The notes under the pieces were generated by a model. The model was given only the letters and a program-made list of their open reading frames with translations, was not told where the DNA came from and did not search any database. Below are positions 40,101 through 60,744 of a DNA stretch of 64,000 bases, one piece after another. Positions within the stretch are counted from its first letter, which is position 1. Every line of letters starts with the position of its first letter. Position numbers and translations under genes: made by a program. Source of the stretch: Trichoplax adhaerens (Eukaryota; Placozoa; Uniplacotomia; Trichoplacea; Trichoplacidae); the NCBI RefSeq assembly GCF_000150275.1, contig NW_002060947.1, forward strand, positions 6,349,211-6,413,210, given 5' to 3'.

Positions 40101-40144
40101 TGTAGAGGGGAGAGAAATCTACTCCCAAATCGACAAGCAGACAT
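37138..40144 (-). CDS. MICU3: Mitochondrial calcium uptake EF-hand protein, MICU2/MICU3 type
   Basis: Twelve exons on the minus strand: 39709-40144, 39134-39208, 38788-38835, 38612-38694, 38434-38472, 38206-38303, 38071-38110, 37848-37964, 37642-37750, 37479-37568, 37311-37378 and 37138-37200 (421 aa, all phases agree). MICU proteins gate the mitochondrial calcium uniporter from the intermembrane space. Residues 1-40 are a Ser/Arg-rich presequence, followed by a transmembrane segment at about 57-76. The first EF loop, DTDCSGNIDFKE (200-211), is canonical. The last, DLNDDGTLHYED (376-387), ends in Asp where Glu is usual. FYRF-type, ELEFQVYSKGMSTISE and ITFPMFEKF segments and C414 in FKSCFK (position of the dimer disulfide in MICU1/2) match the family. 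MLKKTPPASRGSAKLFR favours MICU3 over MICU1. One intron is of AT-AC type. Exon 8 also has an internal GTAAGC donor at 37895. Confidence 0.92.
37965..38070 (-). other. Putative U12-type AT-AC intron in the MICU gene
   Basis: The 106-nt intron between exons 7 and 8 starts ATATCCTTC and ends TTCTAC. TCTTTAAC at 37981-37974 lies about 10 nt before the 3' end, close to the minor-spliceosome branch consensus TCCTTAAC. Using these ends joins ELE to FQVYSKGM in frame, as in the family's E-I-E-F-x-x-Y-S-N-G-M. No GT-AG alternative joins the exons in frame as well, and the reading frame stops soon after exon 7 if unspliced. Confidence 0.85.
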
Positions 40145-42921
40145 TTTTCTTTCGCCCTCCTACAAGAGACTTGGGCAGCAACTGCTTTACTACGTATTCG
40201 GTAGTAATCTTTATATGTCGCAGTAGAATGGTTTGAAGCCGTCTTGACGTATAGAAAAATAGATGAAAAAAGCTTCCTCTCGTACTCACTCTTACCGTGC
40301 AAATATGTGATCACCTTCTCATCTATCTGTCTCAATGTGCTATTATTAACTAGTGAAGAAGAGTAGACAATTGGGTGACACTTTATTTGCATAATGATTT
40401 TGGGCAGTTATGCCTTCTGTCCGCCCGTCTTAGTCCGGGCCGGTCTTTCAATGACAAAATGGCAGAATGATCGAACGATTTCTCCTTATAATATCTTCAT
40501 AAACTCAATGGCATAAAGGATACACTGTATAGCATTACTGCAACTAATTCCTTCTGCTTCTGTAGACTACTGCAACTAGCCGATTCTTGGCTAAAGGACT
40601 TTTGTATAATATCTTCATGAACTTAAGGGCATAAAGGGTGCACTGTACTGTATAGCATTAGCTAATTCCCCTCTGCTCCTGTATACTAAAAACGCAACGA
40701 TGCTGCCACTTAGCTGCAGCCCATGCAGCCACAATTCGTTGGGGATTCTGTTTTTTTTAAGCAATGAGTTATATTCCGCCAGTAAGATTTGTAATTGACT
40801 TTATTATTAAAATTACTGGGTATTTATAGATATTCCAGCATACACCTTTTGCCTTTTGCGTCGTAGCATTTAACATATACTACATCTAATTACTAACTAT
40901 TATAGCTATCGTTTACTTTACAACATAGGCATATATATATATAAATTATCAGCCCGCCTTTTACAATATAATCATGTACGGTATTACAAGACTACATATA
41001 AATCATCATATTACAAGTACTTATATGCGTGATATTCTAATCATATACTTAACGCTCTATCTAATAGCTAATGTAACGTACTGTATATCGTAATATCTAA
41101 CACTATTTACAACAGATTCTTATTCCGAACACTTCTATTAAGTAAAGAGTAAAAATCAAAAGCAATAATGTGATGGTAGATTAGAGATTGCAAAACGTAA
41201 AAATTGTTGGCTTGTACTCGAGCTAATTCATGCGTGGACTATGCCTAAATAAGTACAATACTGTATAGTTAAGTGTATATTGTTATCATTTTCTACAGAG
41301 ACTAACTACTAGATAGCAAATAACTGGCTAGGTAGTGATTCGATAGCCAGATCCCATATTTTAATCTAGCTGTCCATCGACCACTTTAGAGACATATCCA
41401 TTTATGCAGGATATCTATAACACAGGCTGTACCCTATTCTTCGTAAACTGCAGAACACAGTAGTTTTGTGAGAATGAGTCAATCAAATCAACTTTAGATG
41501 CTTCTATGGCGTTAAATGGAAAACCAATTATCAATCATAGATAAACATGATCAAACTTGGCAATGATGCTGGTTGATATGAGATTGCGTCTGAAAAATTG
41601 ATATACTTCAATGTTTACATCCTGGATAGATCTAATAATTGCAGTATTGTTGATAATCATCGAGAAATCTATCACCATATCTAATACAACCTTTATTATT
41701 GATTAAATACATATAATAGGTTGGATAAAGGAAGATGGAGTAGCGCAGCTATAAGAGGGTAGATACAATAACAACGAGTCGATGTAGAAGTAATTTTGAG
41801 TTTAGAGAAACCTTTTATTCAAACACAGATGACGTAATGCGCATAGAAATACCAAGATAGAAACAAGATAGCTTGTAGAAGAGGGGAAATCCGGGAATCC
41901 GTATGTTACGATTATAACTAATACACGTATGAGTATATCCACCATATGCCTAGCGTAATTATTGATATAGAACAGTATACGGTATAATATAACTTATTGC
42001 GGCGTTATAAGTCGAAGCTGAATTGGCTGTCAGCGCACAGACAAAATGTATTAACTTTATAGAAACAGTTACAACTACTGTAGTTAGTTATAGTGTCTAC
42101 CATGGCGTATAGCATGTACGAAAGTCTTCATTTCTACTATACTGTATATCTATAGTGTAAATTCAAGCCCTGCTCATCAGTACTCAGTAATTAGGATTGC
42201 AATATTACTGCATAGGGATATTAAATGCAATAATGGATTTCTAATTCGATTACGAGTACTAACTGACAACGTAAAACCGCCCTAGAATGGTGATGCAATC
42301 TACGAGTACTGCACTGTGCATTATATAATCGTAACGTCTAGAATGCAGAAAACTGAATGTCAATCCGAAGTAATTGGACAACTGTTATCATAATTTTAAT
42401 TTTAAATTAATATGAAAAGAGGTTAGTTCCTATCAATTAAAAAATAGTATTGATGTCTATTACAGAAAGCTACAGCATTATACGTTAATGCTATTCATAT
42501 CTAATCACGGGTGAGCACTAGATGGTATTTATATCAAGCAATGCATTTATACATCACAGCTATTGCTTATACATGGATTTAATAATTTTGAAAAATTTAA
42601 GCATGGTATTACACATTTTTAACGCTAGAACAATGTCTAATGTCAAACTATTTAAACACATAATGAGCTTTGGCATAGGGTTTTTAGCATACGCGGTAAT
42701 TTTTATGCTACTTCAGTTGATGTTGCTAGATCTTTAATTTCTATCGCCATACTGGGCATTTCCTATCCTCGAAATGCTTAACGTTGTGAGATCTTCAGGA
42801 ATAATGATTCATTTACATTTAAATGATCCCCTCTACTAATATAAAATTAAACCATGAGGCTTTCTAAATACTTTTAGCTTAGAATTATATGCGCATATAT
42901 AGTTTTTAGATGGCATTGTTA
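40145..42921. other. Intergenic between the MICU gene and the first SDR gene
   Basis: About 2.8 kb, AT-rich, with no recognised gene. The first few hundred bases (40145-40400) should hold the MICU promoter. A duplicated segment lies at 40480-40690. Short words like TACAGTA and TACTGTA are frequent here as in much of the window. Confidence 0.5.
40480..40690 (+). repeat. Two-copy tandem repeat of about 118 bp
   Basis: TATAATATCTTCAT, then GGCATAAAGG, then CACTGTA..TATAGCATTA and CTAATTCC..TCTGCT.CTGTA occur in the same order starting near 40488 and 40605. Confidence 0.75.
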
Positions 42922-44167
42922 CTATTTTTCTTTCTCGAGATGCTTTAGAGCACTAGTTCGTAACCTCTTACATGTATTATATATCTCTTTTTGTACCCAG
43001 AAGGTAGGCATAAACCTAATATAAGTATACTGCAATTCGTGAGGCCAGTATCCTGTAGTTCTATCACATAATCCAATAGTGTTAACAGCTTGCTTGGCAT
43101 ACGTCTCTGGTGAAGGTGCAAACAGGTTAATTTTGTTCACTTTTGAGAGTTTTGTGCATATTAGACCTGGTATAAGACTTTGGATAATGATAGAATCTTT
43201 ATTATATTCGACGTTAAGGCTGCGAGAAAAAAAGTCAAGGAAAGCTTTACTGGATGAATAAACTGACATTAAGGCCATAGGAACAGAAGCCGCAATGGAC
43301 GCCACGTTTACAATTGCACCCCTTTTATTCTCGATCATTTTTGGTAGGACAAGACGAGTCATTTCCATTGCTGATATAACATTAATATTCAGTATTTGCT
43401 CTAATATTTGATCACTCAGTTCATCGTAATAACTGGGATATTCATAGGCAATACCAACATTATTGACAAGTATACCTACGTCCAAATTTTGAATTTCTAT
43501 AGTACAAGATGATTAGAAAAATGAAAGTTAATAATTTAAGATTGAAATTGATTTAGGCTTGCATATCATAACACACTGTATGCTGATTGATGCTATGATC
43601 TTGAACAGGATAGTAACCTATGTTTATTCTACTTTACAAGTTGGACAATTTAATTAAGCTAAGCAATGTTTCGATTTTTAATTCCATTATTAAAAAACTG
43701 CTACATTTACAACAGTGATAAATAAGGTAAGTCGATGGACACGCAGCCACTACTGGGTAGGAAGGGGGAGATAGCAAACAATATACGGAATAAACATTAT
43801 TGTGGTAAGGTAGATTACCTGAAGATATGGTTTGGTAAATTTTCTTTGGCTGATTGAAATCAATAGCCAATGTCTTTATCTCATGATGACAGTGGCTTTC
43901 AAGCTCTTCTTTGACTGCCTTTAATTTATCTTTATTCCTACTAATCAATAAAACATTCATGCCTCGATGGGCTAATTCCCTTGCATAAGCTTTACCGATA
44001 CCATCTGTTGAACCAGTTACGATGGCCCATTGCCCAAGTTTTGTTAATCGAAGACGGAATCCAAGTTTAGGTAGAACAAATAGACGAAGAAAATGCCATA
44101 GTGTTAGGCTAATTCGAATGATTATATATGTCGCTCCCAAGTGTCCTAATATTTCGTACAAATTCAT
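42922..44167 (-). CDS. HSD17B12: HSD17B12-like short-chain dehydrogenase (3-ketoacyl-CoA reductase family), paralog 1
   Basis: Two exons, 43819-44167 and 42922-43496, code for 307 aa (human HSD17B12 is about 312). This family reduces 3-oxoacyl-CoA in the endoplasmic reticulum during very-long-chain fatty acid elongation; relatives act on 17-ketosteroids. An N-terminal hydrophobic segment (about residues 10-32) would anchor it in the membrane. The NADPH-binding TGSTDGIG is at 51-58, with SRN further on, then NNVG at 128-131, a serine in NVASIA, and the catalytic Y196-x-x-x-K200 (YSSSK). GYWPHELQ is close to the segment seen in paralog 2. The single intron is at the same codon and phase as in the neighbouring copy. 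The exact substrate cannot be told. Confidence 0.9.
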
Positions 44168-45524
44168 AATGTCTGCGTATCAATCGCTATCATAAAATGA
44201 ATCGTTATTAATTTAAAAGTCAACAATTTTGTAGCACCTAGGACAGGTTAACTGCTGTAGATGTAGATGCGTAGATACGTGATATACTCTATTGATAATT
44301 GCTGTACGTCTGCGCGAAGACTATATATGATTACGTAAAATCGTTTATACAATTAGAGCGTATGAATGATTTATTGTTACTAAGCAGAATAGAATTTGAT
44401 TACGTAATCTCGTAAAGTATTGTACTGTACAGTAGAGTATGAAATAATCTAAACTTAAGAAAGCTACTAGGTTATGGATGGAAACTTGGAAATTTGTTAT
44501 TACGGGGGCGGAATACTTTTCCATTAGGTCAGCTAGACTTTGTAGTGTTGCAATATTCCTGTACACTAATGGGCATTACACGACAGTTGATCCAGAGCAT
44601 CTGCTCCTGCCCTTGATAACTGGCACGATCCCTAACAACTACGTAAGAGTACGAGTATACTGCAGTAGTTAATAACTCAAGAGGTCAAGGAGATGTGAGC
44701 TTACAGTTAATTTAATTAACTCTTTTATAACAGTAGACGTCTTGCTATCCTTGCCTAGCTTACAGGCCTGGTATACGATTAGACCAACTAGGCTGCTACT
44801 GGCTATGTAAACAGTAAACGAGCCGTAGTTTAACAGCGTCCTTCTAGTATACCAGCTATAAATGGAGTACTTACAGTAAAAGTAATATTTATTTATCAAT
44901 TATTTGCTGAATAGTTATAACATAAAATAACAACAACTCTTGAATATTTTACCAACAGTAAAACAGATACTACCAGTAATAAGCTACCGTAGATATAGAT
45001 TAAATCCTATAATTGTAGAACAGAATTAGTGACCATGTTTTTCGTTTAAAAATAAGATGTACATCTTTACGACTAGCTGTAATTGAAAATTCGTAACCGA
45101 TTTCCGCGTTATTGAATTTCTCGAAAAATTATTATACATCGAAGATGTAGAGATATAGATAACAAAATCAGCTATCGTAATTATCCGTGATTGAGTGGAT
45201 TGATTGATCATCAGTTCTATTTCATTTAAAGAGCAAGGCATATTATAGGTTGGTCATTAGCTATAAAGACAATAATGAAATGGTCTAATTTAATTGAATA
45301 TAGGAAGGATAGTTACTTCACAAATACCTATCGTATGCCATGCAATATTATAGGCTAAATATACTATTATGCATAATAATCCAACGGTAAATCAACAACA
45401 TCTCAGCTAAGAATATTTAATGTTGACGTTCTATGAGAGCAAAATGATAACTTTTGCATCAATTTTTTAGAGCTACACTTGTATGCAAGAAAAAGCTTTT
45501 ACTGTTTAAATTGAATTTGGTCAA
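44168..45524. other. Intergenic between the tandem SDR genes
   Basis: About 1.36 kb holding the promoter of paralog 1 and the 3' end of paralog 2. AT-rich, with several TACTGTAC/GTACAGTA words near 44420 and 44570-44660. No gene recognised. Confidence 0.5.
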
Positions 45525-46661
45525 TTATTTCTGCTTGGTAAGGTATTTTAAAGCTTTTACCCGCAAGCCAGATAATTGACTAAAGTACAATGAAATCTTT
45601 GCGGATCTCGGTAATAAATTGGTAATACATGCTTGTAATTCATGAGGCCAATATCCATGAGTTCTATTTGCAATTCCTACAGTATTGAGTGCGCTAGTGG
45701 CGAAAGTATCAGCAGAAGGAGCAAAAAGAGACGACCGTCTTATTTTGCTCATATTAGAGCAAACAAAGGCAGGCAGTACAGATTGGATAATGATCCCTTT
45801 ACTTTGATACTCCTTTTGAAATGCGAGGGTTACCGAGTCGACATAAGATTTACTTGCAGCATAGACAGCCAATAAAGGAGTCGGCGTTTCGGCAGATATC
45901 GATGCAATATTAATAATTGCACCCTTCTTTTTGGCCACCATTTTAGGTAGAACGACTCGCGTCATTTCATTGATGGATACTATATTAACATTGACAATAT
46001 TTTGAGTTACTTGCTTGTCTATGTCCAAGTAATATTCAGGATAGGCGCAACTGACACCAACATTATTAACGAGAACTCCAATATCCAAGTTAGCAATCTC
46101 TGCAAAGGGCAACATGCCAAGAAGTAAGCAAAGGCTTAGAATAGACGCATAATTTGAGATCGATATAATCTATTGGAGCTACAAATCTCTAACTAACATA
46201 TCGTATTATAAAAATGGATCGTTATGCAAATTAGCCATTTTTGAGTTACATCCTAGTCTCATAATACTACTTGTACACCTCATTGCATTGGTTAGAGGTA
46301 TTGGGTTACCTGATTCAATTTGTGAATAGATATCGGATAGCTTTGAAAAATCGATAGCAAGGATTTTAACATCAATCTTGTCATTGATTGCTTTAATTTC
46401 TTTCTCAACATCTTGCAATTTACTGTAATTTCTACTGATTAGGTAGACGTTTAAGCCACGACGCGCTAACGCTTTGGCATAACCTTTACCAATACCATCT
46501 GTTGAGCCCGTTACAATGGCCCATTGACCTAATTTGCTTAAATTATATCGAAAGCCAGCTTTGGGAAGAACAAAGAGACGTAAAAAGCGTACAACTGCAT
46601 AAAGAGCCTCTAATCCTAGAATGGCAGCAGCCACATAGCCCAAAATTAGGATCAAACCCAT
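45525..46661 (-). CDS. HSD17B12: HSD17B12-like short-chain dehydrogenase (3-ketoacyl-CoA reductase family), paralog 2
   Basis: Two exons, 46310-46661 and 45525-46099, code for 308 aa. The second exon is exactly 575 bp, as in paralog 1, and the intron falls at the same phase and site (after the ...ES-G residue) but is 210 bp against 322 bp. Conserved: N-terminal hydrophobic anchor, the segment RFLRLFVLPK, TGSTDGIG at 51-58, NNVG at about 129-132, catalytic YAASK at about 197-201 and GYWPHELQ. Differences are spread across the protein and many are conservative, so both copies look functional. The active-site surroundings differ (YAASK against YSSSK). Same strand and close spacing point to a tandem duplication. 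Its start lies 1.75 kb from the divergent POLQ start. Confidence 0.9.
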
Positions 46662-48414
46662 CTACAAAAGTAAATATATATATATTTATACAAAATAACC
46701 AAGTAACCTCGTTCAAAAGTCTGCTAACAACGTTCATTTCTACTTGATTACTATCTGATAAGATCACTTCTTCAAGCCATTAAGCTTATGATTATCTTGA
46801 TAAGAACAGTAGAATAATCATCGATCTCCTCTTAGCTTGTTGATCTTTTCTAGGCTACTTACTGTTGATAAATACCTTGTAATTAACCAATCTGTTTGGT
46901 GAGGATGCAGGCGATCGTCTTCTCCAGGCAAGCAATGGAAGCACCAGCTAGTGAAAAGCGCACATGCACAGTACGCGTAATAAAGTATAGTACAGTACTG
47001 TAGAGTACAATACGGTACACAGGCTTACGGTGGCCCAGAAGGCTCAGACGTACAGTCATTTTACGCTTAGGTCCCTGTCAAACAAGGAGGGGAATACGCA
47101 AGATGTCATACAGAGCACAGTAAAAAGCTACGCATGCGTACAGTACTTTTACGCTCTGGTCACTGTCAAACAAGGAAGGAAATACGCACGATGTCATACG
47201 GAGCACAGTAACAAGCTACACATGCATACAGTACAGTACTTTAACGCTCAGGTCCCTGTCAAACAATGAGTCCTGAGCGTAAAGTACTGTACTGTACTGT
47301 ACTGTAGAGCACGGCTCTGGTTCTCAGCCAATACTGTACTGTACAGCAATAAGTATCGTAACATTACGCATGCGTAGAGGCAGCATGTTATTTATTGTAC
47401 AGTGTACAGTACTGTAGAGCACCGCTTTGGTTCTCAGCCAATACAGTACAGTACTGTAACTGTACACTAGTGTACAGTACAGTACAGTACAGCAATAATT
47501 CTGATAAAATCACGCATGCGTAGAGTCAGCATCTTCTACATTGTACAGTACGGCTTTGGTTCTCAGCCAATACAGTACTGTACAGCAATAAGTATCACAA
47601 CATCACGCATGCGTAGAGCCAGCATCTTGTACTGTACATTGTACTGTACTGTACAGTACTATACAGTACAGCCAATACAGTACTGTACACTAGTACTGTA
47701 CAGCAATAAGTATGGTAACATCACGCATGTGTATAACCAGGAGAAGCATTATTGCAACGCGCATGTGCACAAACGGCAGGATCGTGTCATACATACTGTG
47801 CATGCGCTTTGCCAACCTCACAATTTAAAAAAAGAGAGGCAGATTTAAAATCTGGAGGCCAAAATGACTATCTCCATTTTCTGTACTTCCGTCGCTTGGA
47901 AAAATAGTTTGCCTTGTCTATCTTGGTAGACTGTGTGTTGAGTATTATTTTTTCACCTTGTTGTAGACGTAGTATTCAAATCCACTCGATATCATCATTT
48001 TGAGTCATAACCAGTGTAGACAGTCTCGCTTTCGAGTTTCGACTATGGTCATCGGTCAAGCCTTGTCGATCGTAAGCAATGGAGCATCCTTGCTTGTCGC
48101 TTTCTGGAATTGAAGCATTATAGTAGTAAGTATTATTGACATTGATTAATTGACATAAAGTTTCTTCTCAAGACTGCCAATATTACTTCTATAGTACGTA
48201 AATTACCATCAGAGGATTGACCATTCATTAGTTATTTCACTGTGATTGAAATTTTGGTTGTTGACTTCACACTTAGCAAGGGATATCATGGCTGCTCGCG
48301 TCTTAGAGTCACGATAGCTTGCAATCATTTTGCCTTGCCTTACCATCATTGAGGGATTATATCAAAAGGATAATGATATCTTGGCGTGATACAATTTTTT
48401 AATCGATTTTAGTA
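46662..48414. other. Divergent promoter region of the second SDR gene and POLQ
   Basis: 1.75 kb between divergent genes. The middle holds the palindrome-rich array at 46975-47720. The right part (about 47830-48414) is ordinary sequence and probably contains the POLQ promoter or 5' untranslated region. Confidence 0.55.
46975..47720. repeat. Tandem array rich in GTAC/CTGTACAG palindromes
   Basis: Two related blocks. At 47049-47270 a unit of about 92 bp recurs three times (TTTTACGCT.AGGTC, CTGTCAAACAAGGA, AATACGCA.GATGTCATAC, GAGCACAGTAA). From 47270 to 47720 a second unit (GGTTCTCAGCCAATACAGTA, CTGTACAGCAATAAGTAT, AACATCACGCATGCGTAGAG) recurs about five times. They are joined by runs such as CTGTACTGTACTGTAC, which are nearly self-complementary and could form hairpins. 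Some units match almost exactly, so the array is young. Confidence 0.85.
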
Positions 48415-57320
<8,906 letters not shown>

Positions 57321-58639
57321 TCATATAATTTATTTTTTACCCAATTGAAAATGCTATTATATTGAGCTATTTATTGATCACTTTATTGATCGTTTTATTA
57401 ATCTTTTCGATGTAACAACAACAGATGGCACAAATCCGATAAAGCGAGTGTTTTCAGATTTTGATAGATAATAAACTACTTCTACCAAGGGCAACAACTG
57501 TACCTATCTTAACCTTGTAAATTCTACGTTAGAGGTATCTAATTTATTTATACTGAATATATTGTTGTCTTCAGTGCAGTAAGTGTAAATTAATACTGTA
57601 TAAATTGGCTTGTATGATAAAGCTTTGTAGCACCTGCAAAATGTATTAAAATAATGACTAACTTTGTCGACTGTATATTTCAGAGTATGAACTATTTGAC
57701 AGGTGTATGAATCGATTGTATAGTTATTTAATATAGACTTTGAATTGAATTTCATATAGGTGTAGTCAATAAAATTATATTTTTCAATTTCTTAGCCTAA
57801 TATAAACCAGGATTATTAATTACACGATAAATGTCATCATTATAATCGTTACATTATACGTACAGTATATCTTACGTATGTATCATTTTTGCAGTAGTTA
57901 TACCTTCATGTACTGTATGTGTATTAAATAATAATTTTAGCTGTACAGTATTGTACACTTCGTCTCTACTCGTAGTCTGCTATCTGTGCAAACTCTGAAA
58001 CTTAGCCCAGCCTATACAGAATGCATATTCATTGCGACGTATGTATATTAAGTGCGTGTTCGTGGCTATGAAGTAGATATAAGATGTCAGTTTTGGAATT
58101 ATATAGTCATGAAATTTATAGCAGTCATACTGAAAGGAGAAATCTGATTTCACTAAAGACTAAGAGGAACTTCAAAAAGTATTACTGTTTAAGCTTTTCA
58201 ATACATAAAATTTTAATATGGATAAACTAGACCATACAAATATTATTTATTCCTACGTAATAACTTTAATATTTCCAGTGTTGCGAAGTGAAATTGAGAT
58301 GCTTCCAAAGTGAACAACATTAAAATTATTATATTCATGTCAAAACCGACATATATCTATATATTCAACAATATTTTGCGTACGGTTGATCTGAGCTGAC
58401 TATTGATTTAATAATAGTCGAGCACTATACAAGCATTGTACGCATTCTGATTTAAAAATCAGAGTGATCGGACAGTAGAGTAAGATCACCATTAAGATGA
58501 ATACAAACAATTCATAAGCACAATACAGCAGAAGCCCAGTTACTTAACGAATATGTCCATATTTTAAATATCGGATCTGAAGCATTATATATTATGTATA
58601 AAAGAAAGTAAGTAGCCAATACTTAAAAATGATGTTATT
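57321..58639. other. Intergenic between the 3' ends of POLQ and WARS2
   Basis: About 1.3 kb, AT-rich, between convergent genes. AATAAA at 57768-57773 is a possible POLQ polyadenylation signal. No gene or clear repeat. Confidence 0.5.
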
Positions 58640-60744
58640 TTACTTGGTGCTATAATCTAATATGATGGATTTTATTTTATTCATATTATTTGCAGCAATT
58701 TCTAGAGCCTTTTCACGTCCTTCTTTTAGTACCAAATCGATATAGCCATGTTCATTTTGTAATTTGTATGCAGCCTCTCTGATTGGTTTTAAACAAGTGA
58801 TAATGACATCGGCTAAAGCTTCCTTAAATTGTTCTGTATTTGAACCTTCAAATTGCTTGCATGTTTCTTCAACGGTGCATTGATTAAATGCAGAAAATAG
58901 TGTAACAAGATTTGAGACACCAGGTCTAAGATCCGGATCATAACTTATAGCAGAGTTGGAATCAGTTACAGCTCTTTTAATCTTATTTCGTATTTCATCA
59001 GGTTGATCCGTTAACTCTATTCTGCTCAAAATAGATTTGTCTGATTTACTCATTTTTTGATCAGGTGATCGCAAATTTTTAACCCTAGGGACATCACCTA
59101 CATAATTTACGATAAGTATACCAAATCAATTAGAGCTAACATGCTCTTACTAAGATTAAATATTAACATTTTAATATATCGAAGATTGCTACTGACCCAT
59201 AATAACATTTGGTGACGTTAAATATTGGCAATCGTAACGTTTATTGAAGGTTCTGACTAAAGTTTTGGTTAATTCCAAGTGTTGTACTTGATCATCTCCT
59301 ACAGGTACGTGCGTTGTCCTTCAGTATGGTTCAGATTGAAGAATTACAGCAGTTAGTAAGCAAGAGATATCTGCTAAGTTATAAAGTCTGATTTCTATGC
59401 CTAATCCGTACTATTATGACGAGTAAGAAGATATTTATATGACTGTTAATTTGATTGAACAGATAGGGTATACAATGCAATAGTATCTTAATAACATTAC
59501 TCAAGAAAATAATGCTATACTTGTAAAGTAGAATATCCGCGGCCATTAAAACAGGATAGGTTAGCATACCAACATGTACGTTATTATTTGACAGCCCCTG
59601 GCTCTTTGTCTAACAGAAACCACTTATTAATCATCAAATCATGATATTGTCGTCTAGCAAAGTATTTATAGGTTGAGATACTGTATATGCATTAATAATT
59701 TCTATTCCAATTTTATCAAGAATGCATACTTACTTTCCATTGTGTCATACGTGTTAGCCATCCGATAGGTGTTAAGCAGGATAACATCCAGCTTAATTCT
59801 GCATGCTGAGGGATCTGTAGGAATAGTAAGCCTTGGTCGATTAAGTGATGTCAAGTGATATCTAGCACGGAAAAGTCAATGTATATGAGCTAGACATACC
59901 TGAGATTGCTGGAATAAGATACACCTTGTGGGATCTAAACCACACGCTAATAAACTGAGTGTCAATTCCTTTATGGTATAAGATACAGAGTCGGGATTTT
60001 GATAAACTAACAGTAAGAATCCATTTGCAAATTAATACAGTTAGTATAGCATTGCGACATGATAGCAAGCTGATGTTGATAATAATTAATATCTATCACT
60101 GTAGAACCTCTAAGAATTTCATTTATGATACTAAAATATCATTACTGTAGCTGCGTTCCAGTATCCTATGAGCTATTGATGTATGTTATTATTGTAATAT
60201 TAAGAGTGAGTATTAGTTCTTATCAACCAACCTGAAGTGAGAGCATGTAAATCGACTATACAGTATATGAGTTGAGCAGGAGTGTCTTGTAATTCAATCC
60301 ATCTTTTGATCGCTCCTAAATAATTGCCGATATGAGGCTTACTCGTTGGTTGGATACCGGAGAAGATGACATCATCCTTTTTTAATTGAAGTTTATCCAA
60401 CTACCCGTATGGACGACGTATATTAAAATAATAACAGTAAAAGAGTCAAATGGTTTATAAGTTTGATACCATTGCAAAGCAGCATATTATTATCCACTGA
60501 GATCCAGCAACACTTGGAGAATGACATAAATAGACACATCTAGAGTTAGAATATTGCATAACAGTATACTCGCATACGCGTAAGTGTCTATTGAAATGTC
60601 ATCCCAGAATAGTGCTGCAAAGCGTACTCTGCTTACATGCGGTTGGGAGCTCATTCTAACTGCTTGCAGAAAGGAATTTGCCAACATGATCCGCTTTTCT
60701 GACATCCTAACATGTCTTATCACTGTATGTAGTGGTATCGGCAT
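58640..60744 (-). CDS. WARS2: Tryptophanyl-tRNA synthetase, mitochondrial
   Basis: Seven exons on the minus strand: 60637-60744, 60232-60400, 59900-60006, 59734-59814, 59521-59609, 59197-59318 and 58640-59097; 377 aa (human WARS2 is 360). It charges mitochondrial tRNA-Trp. The class I signatures are present: [14 protein letters not shown] (HIGH-type, about 54-67) and KMSKS (240-244). Bacterial-type TrpRS segments also match: [63 protein letters not shown] and TYDP-like [13 protein letters not shown]. Exon 1 (basic, with SFLQAVRMS) is inferred only from an ATG, the strong GTAAGC donor and matching phase, and would act as a mitochondrial presequence; it is the least certain part. The linker joining exons 4 and 5 ([12 protein letters not shown]) is shorter than in bacterial enzymes. 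Confidence 0.93.

Noticed and set aside
39970-40392. 140-codon minus-strand open frame overlapping the MICU first exon
   Set aside because: It is a different frame of the MICU first exon and upstream sequence; the MICU frame has clear family similarity.
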